From contig NZ_CP050153.1 in NCBI RefSeq assembly GCF_011617465.1, positions 62,001-126,000 of the forward strand: a DNA stretch of 64,000 nucleotides. The letters are read 5' to 3'. This document shows, one piece after another, positions 50,629 to 60,491 of the stretch (position 1 is its first letter; each line of letters begins with the position of its first letter). The DNA is from Brevibacterium pigmentatum. Its GTDB lineage: Bacteria; Actinomycetota; Actinomycetes; Actinomycetales; Brevibacteriaceae. Below the pieces are notes generated by a model, which saw only the letters and a list, made by a program, of their open reading frames with translations, made no database searches and was not told the DNA's origin. The position numbers and the translations under genes are program-made.

Positions 50629-53085
50629 ATGGCAACCTATTCCAGTTCGCTGCGCTCGGGTCTGCCCCGGGTCGAAGGCGGAGACCCCTGGCCCCCGGAG
50701 GGCACCATCGGTGAACCCTTGGAAGAGGGCGCTTCATGGCTGCCGGAGACTGCCGAGACGGAGGAACTGGATGAAGGTTCCCCCGCCGAGGCGGCCGAGT
50801 CCGATGTGACCGAAGCCGAGGAATCGACGGGGACCGAGGCTTCCGGTGAAGCCGAGGAGCCCGTTGAGGATTCGGTCGAGGAGCCTGCTGAGGCAGTTAC
50901 GTCTGCCGAAGTGCCTCTGCGCCGCGGCCTGCCGCGCGTCGAGGGTGGAGAGCCCTGGCCGCCGGAAGGTCTTGCTCCTGCCGGAGTGAAGGCCACCGGT
51001 GCTTCTGCTGCTCCTGTTGCGTCCGCTGAATCGTCGGCTCCGGAAGAGCCTGCAGTTGAAGAGGATGTTCCTGTCGAGGATTCGACCGAGGACACGGCGT
51101 CCGCTGAATCGGACGAACAGTCTTCGGCTGCCCCGGTTGCCGCTGCCGCGACGGCTGGTGCCGGAGTGGCTGCCGGCGCCGGCGTCGCCGCTTCCGGTTC
51201 GGACGATGAGTCGGCTGCGGCAGAACCTGCCGCCGCCGATGCTGCCGCTGCGGAATCGGCTCCTGCCGCCGAGGTTCCCCTGCGTCGCGGTCTGCCGCGT
51301 GTTGCCGGTGGAGATCCTTGGCCGCCGGAAGGCTTCGCGCCCGCCGGTGCCAAGGCCGCAGGCACTGCTGCTCCGGCCGCGGATGCATCCGCTCGGGCCG
51401 AGAGCACTGCGGAGGAATCCGCTGCTCAGGCAGACTCTGCCGAAACCGCTTCGGCGGATACGTCAGCCGATTCCACGTCTGAAACCTCGTCGGCTGCTCC
51501 TGCAGCCGCCGTAGCTGGCGCGGGTGCTGCCGGTGCCGGTGTGGCTGCGGCAGCCGCGAGCGGTGCGGGCTCCGGAGAGCTCTCCGATGTGCCGCTGCGC
51601 CGCGGCCTTCCCCGCACCGCCGGGGGAGACCCCTGGCCGCCGGAAGGCTTTGCTCCATCACGCGCTGTCAAACCTGCCGCAGGCTCGGCCGCCGCTTCGG
51701 CTCCGGCTGAAGAGAAGGCCGCTGACGCTAAGTCGACCGATGCTGCATCTGCCGAGGCAGACAAGTCGGCCGAGGTGAAGCAGGATGCGAAGCCGGCTGC
51801 AGCTGAGGAATCCGTTGAGAAGAAGCCCCAGGGGCGGCGCACCGGAATCGGCGGCGTCGGTGCCGGTGCGGCAGCCGCAGGTGCGGGAGCCGCCGCCGGT
51901 GCAGGTGCCGCCGCAGCGGGAGCCGCCTCGGCGTCGGAGAAGAAATCTGACGAAGCCGAGAAGAAACCCGCTCAGCGCAAGCCGATGGCGAAGCCTGCGG
52001 TCAAGACCGCGGACAAGCCCGCTCAGCGCAAACCGATGGCGAAGCCCGCCGCGAAGGCCGACGACAAGGCTGCCGCACGCACCGCGGACAAGCCGGTCGC
52101 GAAGTCGGCCCCGGCTGCGAAGGCCACGTCGTCGGGCTCGGGCAGCACCGCCTCGGCGAAGCCTGCAGCGAAGAAGGAACCGGTCATGATCGGTTCGAAG
52201 TCGCTGGGACAGTGGTCCAAGCTCGTCGGACTGGGACTCGGCGGACTCATCGTCGTGGCCGGGATCCTCATCCTCGCCGCGCGCGGTGTCACGACCCTGC
52301 CGGGCGTGCCGGAGTTCCTCGAACGCTACCCGGGCGAATACCACATCCCGGACTTCGTCGATCCCGGCTTCCCGGGCTGGGTGCGGTGGACGCACTTCCT
52401 CAACATTTTCTTCATGGTGCTCATCATCCGGTCGGGTCTGCAGGTGCGTCACCAGCAGAAACCGCCGGCGTTCTACACGCCGAAGAACGGTGGGAAGAAG
52501 ATCAGCATCAACCTCTGGCTGCACACGAGCCTCGATCTGCTGTGGCTGGCCAATGGTGTGGTCTTCGTCGTGCTGCTCTTCGTCTCCGGACACTGGGCAC
52601 GCATCGTGCCGACCAGTTGGGAAGTCTTCCCGAACGCTCTGTCGGCGGCGCTGCAGTACGCCACGATGGAATGGCCGATGGAAGATGCGTGGGTCAACTA
52701 CAACGCTCTCCAGCAGCTGATGTACTTCATAGTCGTGTTCATCGCCGCTCCGCTGGCCGCGATCACCGGTGTGCGGATGAGCGAATGGTGGCCGAAGGAC
52801 GCCTCGACGCTGAACAAGATCTACCCGGCGCCGCTGGCTCGGGCGATCCACTTCCCGACGATGCTGTTCTTCGTGTTCTTCATCCTCGTCCACGTGTTCC
52901 TCGTGTTCACGACCGGACTTCGACAGAACCTCGGGTACATGTTCGCCGGCACGGACGTGGTCGGATGGGCCGGTCTCATCTGGTTCCTCATCGCGATGGT
53001 CGTGGTCGTGGCCGGTTGGTTCGCCGCCAGGCCGCTGCTGCTCGCCCCGATCGCGAATCTCTTCGGACGCGTGTCGAGCAGGTAG
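50629..53085 (+). CDS. Cytochrome b-domain membrane protein with fourfold PWPPEG motif
   Basis: An 818-residue protein in two halves. The first ~510 residues are Ala/Glu/Lys/Pro-rich and disordered, with four copies of a short motif: [17 protein letters not shown] near residue 9, then (V)[16 protein letters not shown] at about 95, 216 and 321. The second half has about five membrane helices of the cytochrome b561/b6 type, with candidate haem histidines in [26 protein letters not shown] and [17 protein letters not shown]. It directly follows etfA, so it may take electrons from ETF to the quinone pool. The motif copies are on the cytoplasmic side and may dock partners. Confidence 0.8.
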   Translation: MATYSSSLRSGLPRVEGGDPWPPEGTIGEPLEEGASWLPETAETEELDEGSPAEAAESDVTEAEESTGTEASGEAEEPVEDSVEEPAEAVTSAEVPLRRGLPRVEGGEPWPPEGLAPAGVKATGASAAPVASAESSAPEEPAVEEDVPVEDSTEDTASAESDEQSSAAPVAAAATAGAGVAAGAGVAASGSDDESAAAEPAAADAAAAESAPAAEVPLRRGLPRVAGGDPWPPEGFAPAGAKAAGTAAPAADASARAESTAEESAAQADSAETASADTSADSTSETSSAAPAAAVAGAGAAGAGVAAAAASGAGSGELSDVPLRRGLPRTAGGDPWPPEGFAPSRAVKPAAGSAAASAPAEEKAADAKSTDAASAEADKSAEVKQDAKPAAAEESVEKKPQGRRTGIGGVGAGAAAAGAGAAAGAGAAAAGAASASEKKSDEAEKKPAQRKPMAKPAVKTADKPAQRKPMAKPAAKADDKAAARTADKPVAKSAPAAKATSSGSGSTASAKPAAKKEPVMIGSKSLGQWSKLVGLGLGGLIVVAGILILAARGVTTLPGVPEFLERYPGEYHIPDFVDPGFPGWVRWTHFLNIFFMVLIIRSGLQVRHQQKPPAFYTPKNGGKKISINLWLHTSLDLLWLANGVVFVVLLFVSGHWARIVPTSWEVFPNALSAALQYATMEWPMEDAWVNYNALQQLMYFIVVFIAAPLAAITGVRMSEWWPKDASTLNKIYPAPLARAIHFPTMLFFVFFILVHVFLVFTTGLRQNLGYMFAGTDVVGWAGLIWFLIAMVVVVAGWFAARPLLLAPIANLFGRVSSR

Positions 53086-53102
53086 GCGACACCGCCCGCA
53101 TC

Positions 53103-53144
53103 AGCGAAGCCCCGCACGATCGAAAGGTCGTGCGGGGCTTCGCT
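53103..53144 (+). terminator. Terminator of the etf-cytochrome operon
   Basis: A perfect 17-bp stem, AGCGAAGCCCCGCACGA (53103-53119) with its complement (53128-53144), and a TCGAAAGG loop, 17 bp after the stop. Confidence 0.9.
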
Positions 53145-53246
53145 GTGTCGGGGCGAGTTCAGTTCCAAGGCCCTGTCGGACATGCAGTCCGGCGGGTCCT
53201 TTCGCCTGCCGCTTTCTGATTGCGCGCAGTTCTGAGCAGAAATCTC

Positions 53247-53314
53247 TTGACCGGGTGACCGGGACACAATAACCTTAAATGCAACGCAGTTGTAAAGAAT
53301 GCAACACCGCGTTG
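53247..53314. promoter_or_regulatory. Creatinase operon promoter with two tandem operators
   Basis: A -35 TTGACC (53247-53252) and -10 TAACCT (53270-53275), 17-bp spacer, place the start near 53282. Two inverted repeats follow directly: GCAACGCAGTTG (53281-53292) and GCAACACCGCGTTG (53301-53314), each built on CAAC/GTTG and each preceded by AAT. They are likely sites for the IclR regulator encoded at the end of the operon. Confidence 0.58.
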
Positions 53315-53341
53315 TCACTGTTCACAACGATGGAGAAGACA

Positions 53342-54691
53342 ATGAAGTCCGACCTCGCTCCAGAGGACAACGACGCTGTGAAATCAGATGCGTCGGCGAC
53401 CGCGCAGCCGAATATCGAGCAGAAGCGGACGCTGCGGCGCGTCGTCTCCGCCAGTTTCGTCGGCAACTTCGTCGAATGGTTTGACTACGGCGTCTACGGG
53501 TATTTTGCGACGACCATCGCGATCGTCTTCTTCCCTGAGTCCGAAGACAATCTCGCGCTTCTGTCCACCTTTGCGGTCTTCGCCGTCTCCTTCGTCGTCC
53601 GCCCCATCGGCGGCTTCATCTGGGGTCATATCGGAGACAAGATCGGACGACGTTCCGCACTGTCCGTCTCGATTCTCATCATGTCTGTCTCGACCTTTGC
53701 GATCGGTCTGCTGCCGAGCTTCGCGGTCGCCGGCTTCCTCGCTCCGGTGCTGCTGCTCGTCGTCCGCCTCGTCCAAGGATTCTCTGCGGCAGGCGAATAT
53801 GCGGGGGCCTCGGCGTTCCTCGTCGAATACGCACCACCGCGGCGACGCGGTCTCTACGCAGCCGTCGTTCCAGCCAGCACCGCCACCGGATTGCTATTGG
53901 GATCGGTGCTCGCCGCAGTCCTCTCGTCGACGCTGAGCGATGGACAGCTGGAGAGCTGGGGTTGGAGGCTCCCATTCTTCCTTGCCGCGCCCATGGGACT
54001 GATCGGCCGCTATATCCGGACCCGACTCGAGGACACGCCGGCATTCCGTGAACTCGCTCAGCAGGATGAAGTGATCAAAGCTCCAGTCTTCGCCATGTTC
54101 CGGGACCACTGGCGCCCCCTGCTCATCTCGATGTGCGCAGTGCTGCTCAACGCCGTCGGGTTCTATGTCGTCCTGACTTATATGCCCACCTATCTCACGA
54201 CCGAGCTCGGCTATGGGGCTACTGAATCGTTCGTCGCCACCACCATCGCTCTCGTCACCTATATCGGTTTCATCCTGCTCACCGGTCTGGCCTCGGATCG
54301 GTTCGGTCGCAAGAGGATGCTCATCATCGCCTCAGTCACTTTCATCGTCCTCACGGTGCCGGCCTTCATGTTGCTGGACGCCGGCAGCTTCACGCTCGTC
54401 GTCCTCGTCGAGATCGGACTCGGAGCCATGCTCACCCTCAACGACGGCACTCTGCCGAGCTTCCTTGCCGAGATGTTCCCGACACGTATCCGGTACACCG
54501 GGTTTGCCGTGAGCTTCAACGTGTCGAACGCCCTGTTCGGCGGCACCGCACCTTTTATGGCCACTCTGCTCATCGGCCTGACCAATTCGCATCTTGCCCC
54601 CGGTTGGTACCTCATGGCTGCGGCCGCAATCTGTCTCGGTGCAGTCATCTGCGCCAAGGAGACCTTCCATAAGCCTCTGCGCGACGTCTGA
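53342..54691 (+). CDS. MFS transporter (metabolite:H+ symporter, ProP-like)
   Basis: A 449-residue transporter with 12 predicted helices. The NFVEWFDYGVYGYFA opening, the GGFIWGHIGDKIGRRSAL loop 2-3 motif and GFSAAGEYAGASAFLVEYAP are hallmarks of the MHS group that includes ProP and osmolyte/organic-acid carriers. It is the first gene of an operon with creatinase and an IclR regulator, so creatine or a related guanidino compound is the likely cargo. ATG 53342 is preceded by GGAGAAG; two earlier in-frame ATGs, at 53279 and 53330, fall inside or close to the operator sites. Confidence 0.87.
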   Translation: MKSDLAPEDNDAVKSDASATAQPNIEQKRTLRRVVSASFVGNFVEWFDYGVYGYFATTIAIVFFPESEDNLALLSTFAVFAVSFVVRPIGGFIWGHIGDKIGRRSALSVSILIMSVSTFAIGLLPSFAVAGFLAPVLLLVVRLVQGFSAAGEYAGASAFLVEYAPPRRRGLYAAVVPASTATGLLLGSVLAAVLSSTLSDGQLESWGWRLPFFLAAPMGLIGRYIRTRLEDTPAFRELAQQDEVIKAPVFAMFRDHWRPLLISMCAVLLNAVGFYVVLTYMPTYLTTELGYGATESFVATTIALVTYIGFILLTGLASDRFGRKRMLIIASVTFIVLTVPAFMLLDAGSFTLVVLVEIGLGAMLTLNDGTLPSFLAEMFPTRIRYTGFAVSFNVSNALFGGTAPFMATLLIGLTNSHLAPGWYLMAAAAICLGAVICAKETFHKPLRDV

Positions 54692-54710
54692 AGTCGTCCA
54701 GAACCCCACC

Positions 54711-54739
54711 ACACCGCCGCGGCACCGAGATGGCGGTGT
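54711..54739 (+). promoter_or_regulatory. Intra-operon hairpin before creatinase
   Basis: ACACCGCC (54711-54718) pairs with GGCGGTGT (54732-54739) with a 13-nt loop. It may stabilise the downstream message or attenuate read-through between the transporter and creatinase genes. Confidence 0.5.
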
Positions 54740-54759
54740 CGAACGAATAGGAGAAACCC

Positions 54760-56013
54760 ATGACCACCTTTGCTGACAACGCCTCCGTCGCTGACCTCGA
54801 GCGGCTCAAGGTCCTCCACAACGGGTCCAAGACACCGCTGGCCTTCTCCGATGGGGAGATGGAGCGGAGACTGACCGGACTGCGCGCCATTATGGCCGAG
54901 AAGGAGCTCGACGCAGTGGTCCTCACCTCTTATCACAACATCAAGTACTACTCGGACTTCCTCTTCACCTACTTCGGTCGCTCATATGCCATGGTCGTCA
55001 CGGCCGACGACACGGTGACGATCACCGCGAATATCGATGCAGGCATGCCGTGGCGAACCAGCTACGGGGAGAACATCGTGTACACGGATTGGCGTCGTGA
55101 CAACTACTACTACGCGATCCAGGAGGGCCTGCGTCAGCGCGGAATCGGAAACCCGCGCCGTCTCGGCGTCGAAGACGACAACCTGCCCCTCGAGAATCGC
55201 AACAGGCTCCAAGATGCCTTCCCTGCAGCGGAACTCGTCGACATCTCGAAGGAGTCGATGCGCCAGCGGATGATCAAGTCACCCGAGGAGATCGAGGTGA
55301 TCAAGCACAGCGCTCGAATCGGCGACCTCGGCGGTGAGGCGATCAAGGCCGCCATCACCGAAGGCATCAGCGAGTACGAACTCGCTCTCATCGGCACTGA
55401 GGCGATGACTCATGAGATCGCTAGGACTTTCCCTGACCAGGAGATCCGTGATACCTGGGTGTGGTTCCAATCGGGTATCAACACCGATGGCGCGCACAAT
55501 TGGGCGACGACCCGCAAGATCCGAAAAGGTGACATCCTCAGCCTCAACTGCTTCGCCATGCCGACCGGCTATTACACCGCGCTGGAGCGCACACTCTTCT
55601 ACGGAGAGCCCAACGCTCGGTCGCTCGAGCTGTGGAACGTCAACGTCGAAGTGCACAAACGCGGAATCGAACTCATCAAGCCCGGCGCTGTGTGCAAGGA
55701 CATCGCCGCCGAACTCAATGAGATCTACTTCGAGCACGGACTCTTCGAAAACCGCACCTTCGGGTACGGACACTCATTCGGAGTGCTCAGCCACTACTAC
55801 GGGCGTGAGGCCGGGCTTGAACTGAGAGAAGACATCGACACCGTCATCGAGCCGGGAATGGTCATCTCCATGGAGCCGATGATCACCATTCCCGAGGGGC
55901 AGCCGGGTGCCGGCGGTTACCGCGAACATGACATCGTCGTCGTCGGGGAAAGCGGTTCCGAGGACATCACGAAGTTCCCGTTCGGGGCCGAACACAACAT
56001 CATTCCGGCCTGA
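54760..56013 (+). CDS. Creatinase (creatine amidinohydrolase)
   Basis: A 417-residue enzyme of the creatinase/prolidase (pita-bread) fold that hydrolyses creatine to sarcosine and urea. The segments TSYHNIKYYSDFLFTYFGRSYAMVVT, ANIDAGMPWRTSYGENIVYTDW and FQSGINTDGAHN (catalytic His246) closely follow Pseudomonas creatinase. The same holds for FGYGHSFGVLSHYYGREAGLELRE and EPGMVISMEPM. The prolidase metal ligands are replaced as in true creatinase, so no metal is expected. AGGAG precedes the ATG. The IclR regulator follows 28 nt downstream. The product sarcosine is the substrate of the soxBDAG genes at 58961-64000. Confidence 0.92.
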   Translation: MTTFADNASVADLERLKVLHNGSKTPLAFSDGEMERRLTGLRAIMAEKELDAVVLTSYHNIKYYSDFLFTYFGRSYAMVVTADDTVTITANIDAGMPWRTSYGENIVYTDWRRDNYYYAIQEGLRQRGIGNPRRLGVEDDNLPLENRNRLQDAFPAAELVDISKESMRQRMIKSPEEIEVIKHSARIGDLGGEAIKAAITEGISEYELALIGTEAMTHEIARTFPDQEIRDTWVWFQSGINTDGAHNWATTRKIRKGDILSLNCFAMPTGYYTALERTLFYGEPNARSLELWNVNVEVHKRGIELIKPGAVCKDIAAELNEIYFEHGLFENRTFGYGHSFGVLSHYYGREAGLELREDIDTVIEPGMVISMEPMITIPEGQPGAGGYREHDIVVVGESGSEDITKFPFGAEHNIIPA

Positions 56014-56029
56014 GGCACCGGCTGGCGAA

Positions 56030-56035
56030 TATACT
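56030..56035 (+). promoter_or_regulatory. -10 box giving a leaderless iclR transcript
   Basis: TATACT ends 6 nt before the ATG at 56042, in the short gap after creatinase, so the regulator can be made independently of the operon. Confidence 0.55.
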
Positions 56036-56041
56036 CACACC

Positions 56042-56740
56042 ATGTCCCGACAATCGCCTGACAACCCACGCCGCGGTGCCTCGGTCATCGAAAACACCGT
56101 CGCCATCCTGCGCTGTTTCGCGCCGGACCGACAAGAGCTCGGTGTCACCGAGATCGCACCGCGCGTGGGGCTGCACAAGAGCTCGGTGTCGCGGATTCTC
56201 GCCTCACTCGAGCAGGAGGGGATCGTCGAACAGGCGCCGTCCAGGCGGTATCGGCTGGGTCTGGGAATCATCGCGATCGCGGGCCCTCTGTTGGCCGATC
56301 TTGATGTTCGCAGGGCAGCATATCCCATCCTGCAGGCACTCACGCAGGCCACTTCCGAGACGAGCGCGCTGATGGTGTGGGACGGCGCCGAGGCGGTCAC
56401 CGTCGAACAGGTTCCGAGTCCCGAGCCGGTCAAGCACACGTCGAGTCTGGGGTCGCGATATCGGACGGAGGGAAGTGCCTCGGTGAAGGTGTTCCGCAAC
56501 GCCGGCGACGGCCCGGATCGCGCCGGCGGACCCGCCTATGCACTCAACGATGCCGAAACCTCTCCGCACGAGGTCGGCATCGCCGCACCCGTGCACGACC
56601 ATCGCGGTGAAGTGGTCGCGGCCGTCCTCATCGCCGCACCGAAGTTCCGCACCGATGCGCCCCGCATCGCCGAGCTCGGCAAACACTGCGTTCAGGCGGC
56701 GGAGCGGGTCTCGCTGCGCCTCGGCGGTTCAGGGAGGTAG
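56042..56740 (+). CDS. IclR-family transcriptional regulator
   Basis: A 232-residue regulator. The winged helix (SVIENTVAILRCFAPDRQELGVTEIAPRVGLHKSSVSRILASL) spans residues 14-57, and the C-terminal GAF-like effector domain covers ~75-225. It lies at the end of the creatine operon, pointing to local control. The two CAAC/GTTG palindromes at the transporter promoter are its likely targets. A TATACT box 6 nt before the ATG allows separate, leaderless expression. Effector identity (creatine, sarcosine) is inferred from context. Confidence 0.87.
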   Translation: MSRQSPDNPRRGASVIENTVAILRCFAPDRQELGVTEIAPRVGLHKSSVSRILASLEQEGIVEQAPSRRYRLGLGIIAIAGPLLADLDVRRAAYPILQALTQATSETSALMVWDGAEAVTVEQVPSPEPVKHTSSLGSRYRTEGSASVKVFRNAGDGPDRAGGPAYALNDAETSPHEVGIAAPVHDHRGEVVAAVLIAAPKFRTDAPRIAELGKHCVQAAERVSLRLGGSGR

Positions 56741-56800
56741 TGAATCTGCATCAGTGTGCGATGACGGGACCGTGAAGCGCGGGTCCAGTTCTGGCCGGGC

Positions 56801-57463
56801 TCAGCGCAAGGTGGAGCGGACGGTCTTGTCGAACTCGCGGACGTGCTCGGCGGCGCGGGCGGCCACGGTCTGTTCGTCCCCGTCGAGGATCGCCTCGAGC
56901 AGATCGATGTGCTCGCGGATGTGAGTGATGAGATCCGGAATCCCCGGGATGACGAGGCACCAGATGCGAGTAGCAAGGTCGTCGAGGCGGATGAGCGTCT
57001 CCGATAGGTGCGGATTGTCCACTGAGCTGTAGATGAGGCGGTGGACGTCGAGATCGCGTTCCATGAGGGTCCGCTGCTCGTCGGTCGCCTCGAGTGCCTT
57101 GAGATCGGCGATCGCTGCCGTGAAATCCGCGCGACGCTCCGGCGTGAGGTTGCGAGCCGCGCGCCTGGCGGCGATGGGCTCGAGTGCTTCGCGCATCTCG
57201 GAGATCGTCGACAGATCGGTGAGGTCGACGTTGGTGGCGAAGGTGCCGCGCCGCGGATAGGACACCACGAGATGATCGCGTTCGAGTCGCTTGAGGGCCT
57301 CGCGGATCGGCGTGCGGCCGACCTCGAGCTCGGCACTGAGGGCCGCCTCGTTGATCGGATCGCCCGGAGCGATGTCGAGCATGATGAGGCGGTGGCGGAG
57401 GATCTCATAGGCGTGATTCGCCAAGGACGTCGTCGGTGACGTCGCGTCGGCGGATGTGCTCAT
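56801..57463 (-). CDS. GntR-family regulator (FCD) next to glyA-sox
   Basis: A 220-residue regulator. The winged helix (NHAYEILRHRLIMLDIAPGDP, VGRTPIREALKRLERDHLVV) is followed by an FCD domain (RDLDVHRLIYSSVDNPHL, THIREHIDLLEAILDGDE) with the metal-binding Asp/His pattern. It is divergent from the glyA-soxBDAG operon and a near-perfect 12-bp palindrome lies in the gap, so it is probably the repressor of sarcosine catabolism. The ATG at 57463 is followed by a short Ser/Thr-rich start. Confidence 0.87.
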   Translation of the reverse strand: MSTSADATSPTTSLANHAYEILRHRLIMLDIAPGDPINEAALSAELEVGRTPIREALKRLERDHLVVSYPRRGTFATNVDLTDLSTISEMREALEPIAARRAARNLTPERRADFTAAIADLKALEATDEQRTLMERDLDVHRLIYSSVDNPHLSETLIRLDDLATRIWCLVIPGIPDLITHIREHIDLLEAILDGDEQTVAARAAEHVREFDKTVRSTLR

Positions 57464-57539
57464 GAGAAGACTCCTCCCAATCTCTGCGGGAAACGTATTG
57501 CGCTGGCTGGAATTCTCTGCCTACACTACAGGAACGCAT

Positions 57540-57551
57540 CTGATATATTAG
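57540..57551. promoter_or_regulatory. Putative FCD operator CTGATATATTAG
   Basis: A 12-bp palindrome with one mismatch in the 136-bp gap between the GntR regulator and glyA, overlapping a likely -10 (TATATT). It is the best candidate site for divergent control. Confidence 0.55.
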
Positions 57552-57599
57552 TTGCCGATCAGCCGAAGGAGGCTGGCTGCAGCAGGTCGAAGGAGATCC

Positions 57600-58961
57600 A
57601 TGACAGAGCAACTCGCACACCCCGCCGACGTGGCAGAGGCCTTCCCCAGCCGCGAACCCGTCGAGCTGAGCACCTCGATCGCCGAACTCGATCCGCAGAT
57701 CGCCGGATTCATCGACGCCGAACTGGCCCGGCAGCGCGAGGGCCTGGAGATGATCGCCTCGGAGAACCACACCTCCTCGGCCGTCATGGAAGCTCAAGGG
57801 TCGGTGCTCACGAACAAGTACGCCGAGGGCTACCCGGGTCGCCGCTACTACGGTGGCTGCGAACACGTCGACGAGATCGAACGCATCGCCATCGACCGCG
57901 TCAAGGCCCTCTTCGGCGCCGAACACGCGAACGTCCAGCCGCACTCCGGCGCCCAGGCCAACGCCTCGGTCATGCACGCCCTCATCCGCCCCGGCGACAC
58001 CGTCCTCGGACTCAACCTCGCTCACGGCGGCCACCTCACCCACGGAATGAAGATCAACTTCTCCGGCCGCCTCTACTCGATCGTCCCCTACGGCCTCGAT
58101 GCCGAGACCGGACGCGTCGACATGGTCGAGGTCGAACGCCTCGCCCACGAGCACCAGCCGAAGCTCATCGTCGCAGGCTGGTCGGCCTACACCCGGCAGC
58201 TCGACTTCGCCGAATTCCGCCGCATCGCCGACTCCGTCGGTGCCTACCTCATGGTCGACATGGCTCACTTCGCCGGACTCGTCGCCGCCGGCCTCCACCC
58301 CTCACCGGTCCCGTACGCCCATGTCGTGTCCTCGACGACGCACAAGACCCTCGGCGGTCCTCGCGGAGGCATCATCCTCACCAATGACGCGGACGTCGCG
58401 AAGAAGATCAACTCCGCCGTCTTCCCCGGCCAGCAGGGCGGACCCCTCGAACACGTCATCGCCGGAAAGGCCGTGGCCTTCGGTCTGGCCGCCACCGACA
58501 CCTTCGTCGACAAGCAGAAGCGGACCCTCGCCGGCGCCTCCGAGCTCGCCCGCCGCCTGACCGAAGACGACGTCGCCGAACGCGGAATCTCCGTCCTCAC
58601 CGGCGGCACCGACGTCCACCTCGTCCTCGTCGATCTGCGCAACTCGACCCTCGACGGAGCCCAGGCCGAAGATCTGCTCGCTCAGATCGGCATCACCGTC
58701 AACCGCAACGCCGTCCCCGACGACCCGCGACCGCCGATGGTCACCTCCGGTCTACGGATCGGCACCCCGGCGCTCGCCAGCCGCGGATTCGGCAGCGAAG
58801 CATTCGCCGAGGCGGCCGACATCATCGCCGAGGTGCTCAAGGCCGGCACGGACGAGAGCGGCGCGAGCCCGGAGATCATCGCCGAACTGAGCGAACGCGT
58901 CACCCGACTGGCGAACGACCACCCCCTGTACCCCACCCTCACCGAGATCGGAGCACGCTGA
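57600..58961 (+). CDS. glyA: Serine hydroxymethyltransferase
   Basis: A 453-residue PLP enzyme that interconverts glycine plus 5,10-methylene-THF and serine plus THF. Key segments are [52 protein letters not shown], the PLP lysine in [14 protein letters not shown] and the [20 protein letters not shown] loop. It leads the soxBDAG genes (1-nt TGATG overlap), so this copy is probably devoted to using the glycine and one-carbon unit released from sarcosine. ATG 57600 is preceded by GAAGGAG. Confidence 0.92.
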   Translation: MTEQLAHPADVAEAFPSREPVELSTSIAELDPQIAGFIDAELARQREGLEMIASENHTSSAVMEAQGSVLTNKYAEGYPGRRYYGGCEHVDEIERIAIDRVKALFGAEHANVQPHSGAQANASVMHALIRPGDTVLGLNLAHGGHLTHGMKINFSGRLYSIVPYGLDAETGRVDMVEVERLAHEHQPKLIVAGWSAYTRQLDFAEFRRIADSVGAYLMVDMAHFAGLVAAGLHPSPVPYAHVVSSTTHKTLGGPRGGIILTNDADVAKKINSAVFPGQQGGPLEHVIAGKAVAFGLAATDTFVDKQKRTLAGASELARRLTEDDVAERGISVLTGGTDVHLVLVDLRNSTLDGAQAEDLLAQIGITVNRNAVPDDPRPPMVTSGLRIGTPALASRGFGSEAFAEAADIIAEVLKAGTDESGASPEIIAELSERVTRLANDHPLYPTLTEIGAR

Positions 58962-60178
58962 TGGCTGACCAGCTTCCCGAACACCCCGACTTCCTGTGGC
59001 GCAACCCGGAGCCGAAGAAGTCCTACGAAGCCGTCATCGTCGGCGGCGGCGGACACGGACTCGCCACCGCCTACTACCTGGCGAAGAACCACGGAATGAC
59101 GAACATCGCCATTCTCGAGCGCGGCTGGCTGGCCGGGGGCAACATGGCCCGCAATACGACGATCATCCGTTCGAACTACCTCTGGGACGAATCCGCCGCG
59201 ATCTACGAGAAGTCCCTCAAGCTCTGGGAGCAGCTTCCCGAAGAGCTCGACTACGACTTCCTCTTCTCCCAGCGCGGCGTGCTCAACCTCGCCCACACCC
59301 TCCAGGACGTCCGCGAATCCCAGCGTCGGGTGAATGCGAACACGCTCAACGGCGTCGACGCCGAATGGCTGGACCCCCAGCAGGTGAAGGAAGTCTGCCC
59401 GATCATCAACATCGGCGACGACCTCCGCTATCCCGTGATGGGCGGCACCTACCAGCCGCGCGCCGGCATCGCCAAGCACGACCACGTCGCCTGGGCCTTC
59501 GCCCGCAAGGCCGACGAGATGGGCGTCGACATCATCCAGAACTGCGAGGTCACCGGCATCGAACGCATCGGCGACCAGGTCGTCGGCGTGCAGACGAACC
59601 GCGGACCGATCGCCACGGAGAAGGTCGCCCTGGCCGTGGCCGGCGACTCCTCGGTGCTCGCCGACATGGCCGGGATCCGCCTGCCGATCCAGACCCACCC
59701 GCTGCAGGCGCTGGTCTCCGAACTCTTCGAACCCGTGCACCCGACCGTGGTCATGTCCAACCACGTCCACGTCTACGTCTCCCAGGCGCACAAGGGCGAA
59801 CTCGTCATGGGCGCCGGCGTCGACTCCTACAACGGATACGGCCAACGAGGCGGCTTCCACGTCATCGAGGAACAGCTGGCCGCCGCGGTCGAGCTGTTCC
59901 CGATCTTCGCCCGCGCCCATGTGCTGCGCACCTGGGGCGGAAACGTCGACGTCACCCTCGACGCCTCACCGATCGTGTCGAAGACCGAGGTCGACGGACT
60001 CTACGCCAACTGCGGCTGGGGCACTGGCGGCTTCAAGGGAACACCGGCGGCCGGCTTCACCTACGCCCACACCATCGCGAACGATGAACCCCACCCGCTC
60101 AACGCCCCATTCGCCCTCGACCGCTTCGAAACCGGCCACCTCATCGACGAACACGGCGCCGCAGCCGTGGCCCACTGA
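58961..60178 (+). CDS. soxB: Sarcosine oxidase beta subunit
   Basis: A 405-residue flavoprotein subunit carrying the sarcosine-oxidising FAD site. The N-terminal dinucleotide-binding motif is [21 protein letters not shown]. The region around [17 protein letters not shown] and the C-terminal [20 protein letters not shown] are characteristic of SoxB. It works in the heterotetramer SoxBDAG, oxidising sarcosine to glycine and H2O2 with formation of methylene-THF. It overlaps glyA by 1 nt and is followed after 22 nt by soxD. Confidence 0.93.
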   Translation: MADQLPEHPDFLWRNPEPKKSYEAVIVGGGGHGLATAYYLAKNHGMTNIAILERGWLAGGNMARNTTIIRSNYLWDESAAIYEKSLKLWEQLPEELDYDFLFSQRGVLNLAHTLQDVRESQRRVNANTLNGVDAEWLDPQQVKEVCPIINIGDDLRYPVMGGTYQPRAGIAKHDHVAWAFARKADEMGVDIIQNCEVTGIERIGDQVVGVQTNRGPIATEKVALAVAGDSSVLADMAGIRLPIQTHPLQALVSELFEPVHPTVVMSNHVHVYVSQAHKGELVMGAGVDSYNGYGQRGGFHVIEEQLAAAVELFPIFARAHVLRTWGGNVDVTLDASPIVSKTEVDGLYANCGWGTGGFKGTPAAGFTYAHTIANDEPHPLNAPFALDRFETGHLIDEHGAAAVAH

Positions 60179-60200
60179 GCGGAAGGAAAGAGACACCGAC

Positions 60201-60491
60201 ATGCTGCTCATCCACTGCCCGAACTGCGGGCCACGCGACGAAACCGAATTCCACTACGGGGGACAGGCGCACGTTCCCTACCCCGAAGACCCGCACGCCC
60301 TGACGGACAAAGAATGGGCCGAGTACCTCTTCTACCGTGAGAACAGCCGCGGCGCCTTTGCCGAGATGTGGAGCCACAGCGCCGGCTGCCGAAAGTGGTT
60401 CAATGCCGTCCGTGACACGGCCACCTACGACTTCGCGGCGATCTACCCGATCGGCTCGCCCCGTCCCGACACCCAAGGAGAGGTTCGATGA
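60201..60491 (+). CDS. soxD: Sarcosine oxidase delta subunit
   Basis: A 96-residue zinc-binding subunit. The cysteines in [14 protein letters not shown] and the His/Cys pair in [11 protein letters not shown] form the zinc site seen in heterotetrameric sarcosine oxidase. [16 protein letters not shown] is also typical. ATG 60201 follows GGAAGGAAAG. The stop overlaps the soxA start by 4 nt (ATGA). Its size and position between soxB and soxA are standard. Confidence 0.93.
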   Translation: MLLIHCPNCGPRDETEFHYGGQAHVPYPEDPHALTDKEWAEYLFYRENSRGAFAEMWSHSAGCRKWFNAVRDTATYDFAAIYPIGSPRPDTQGEVR

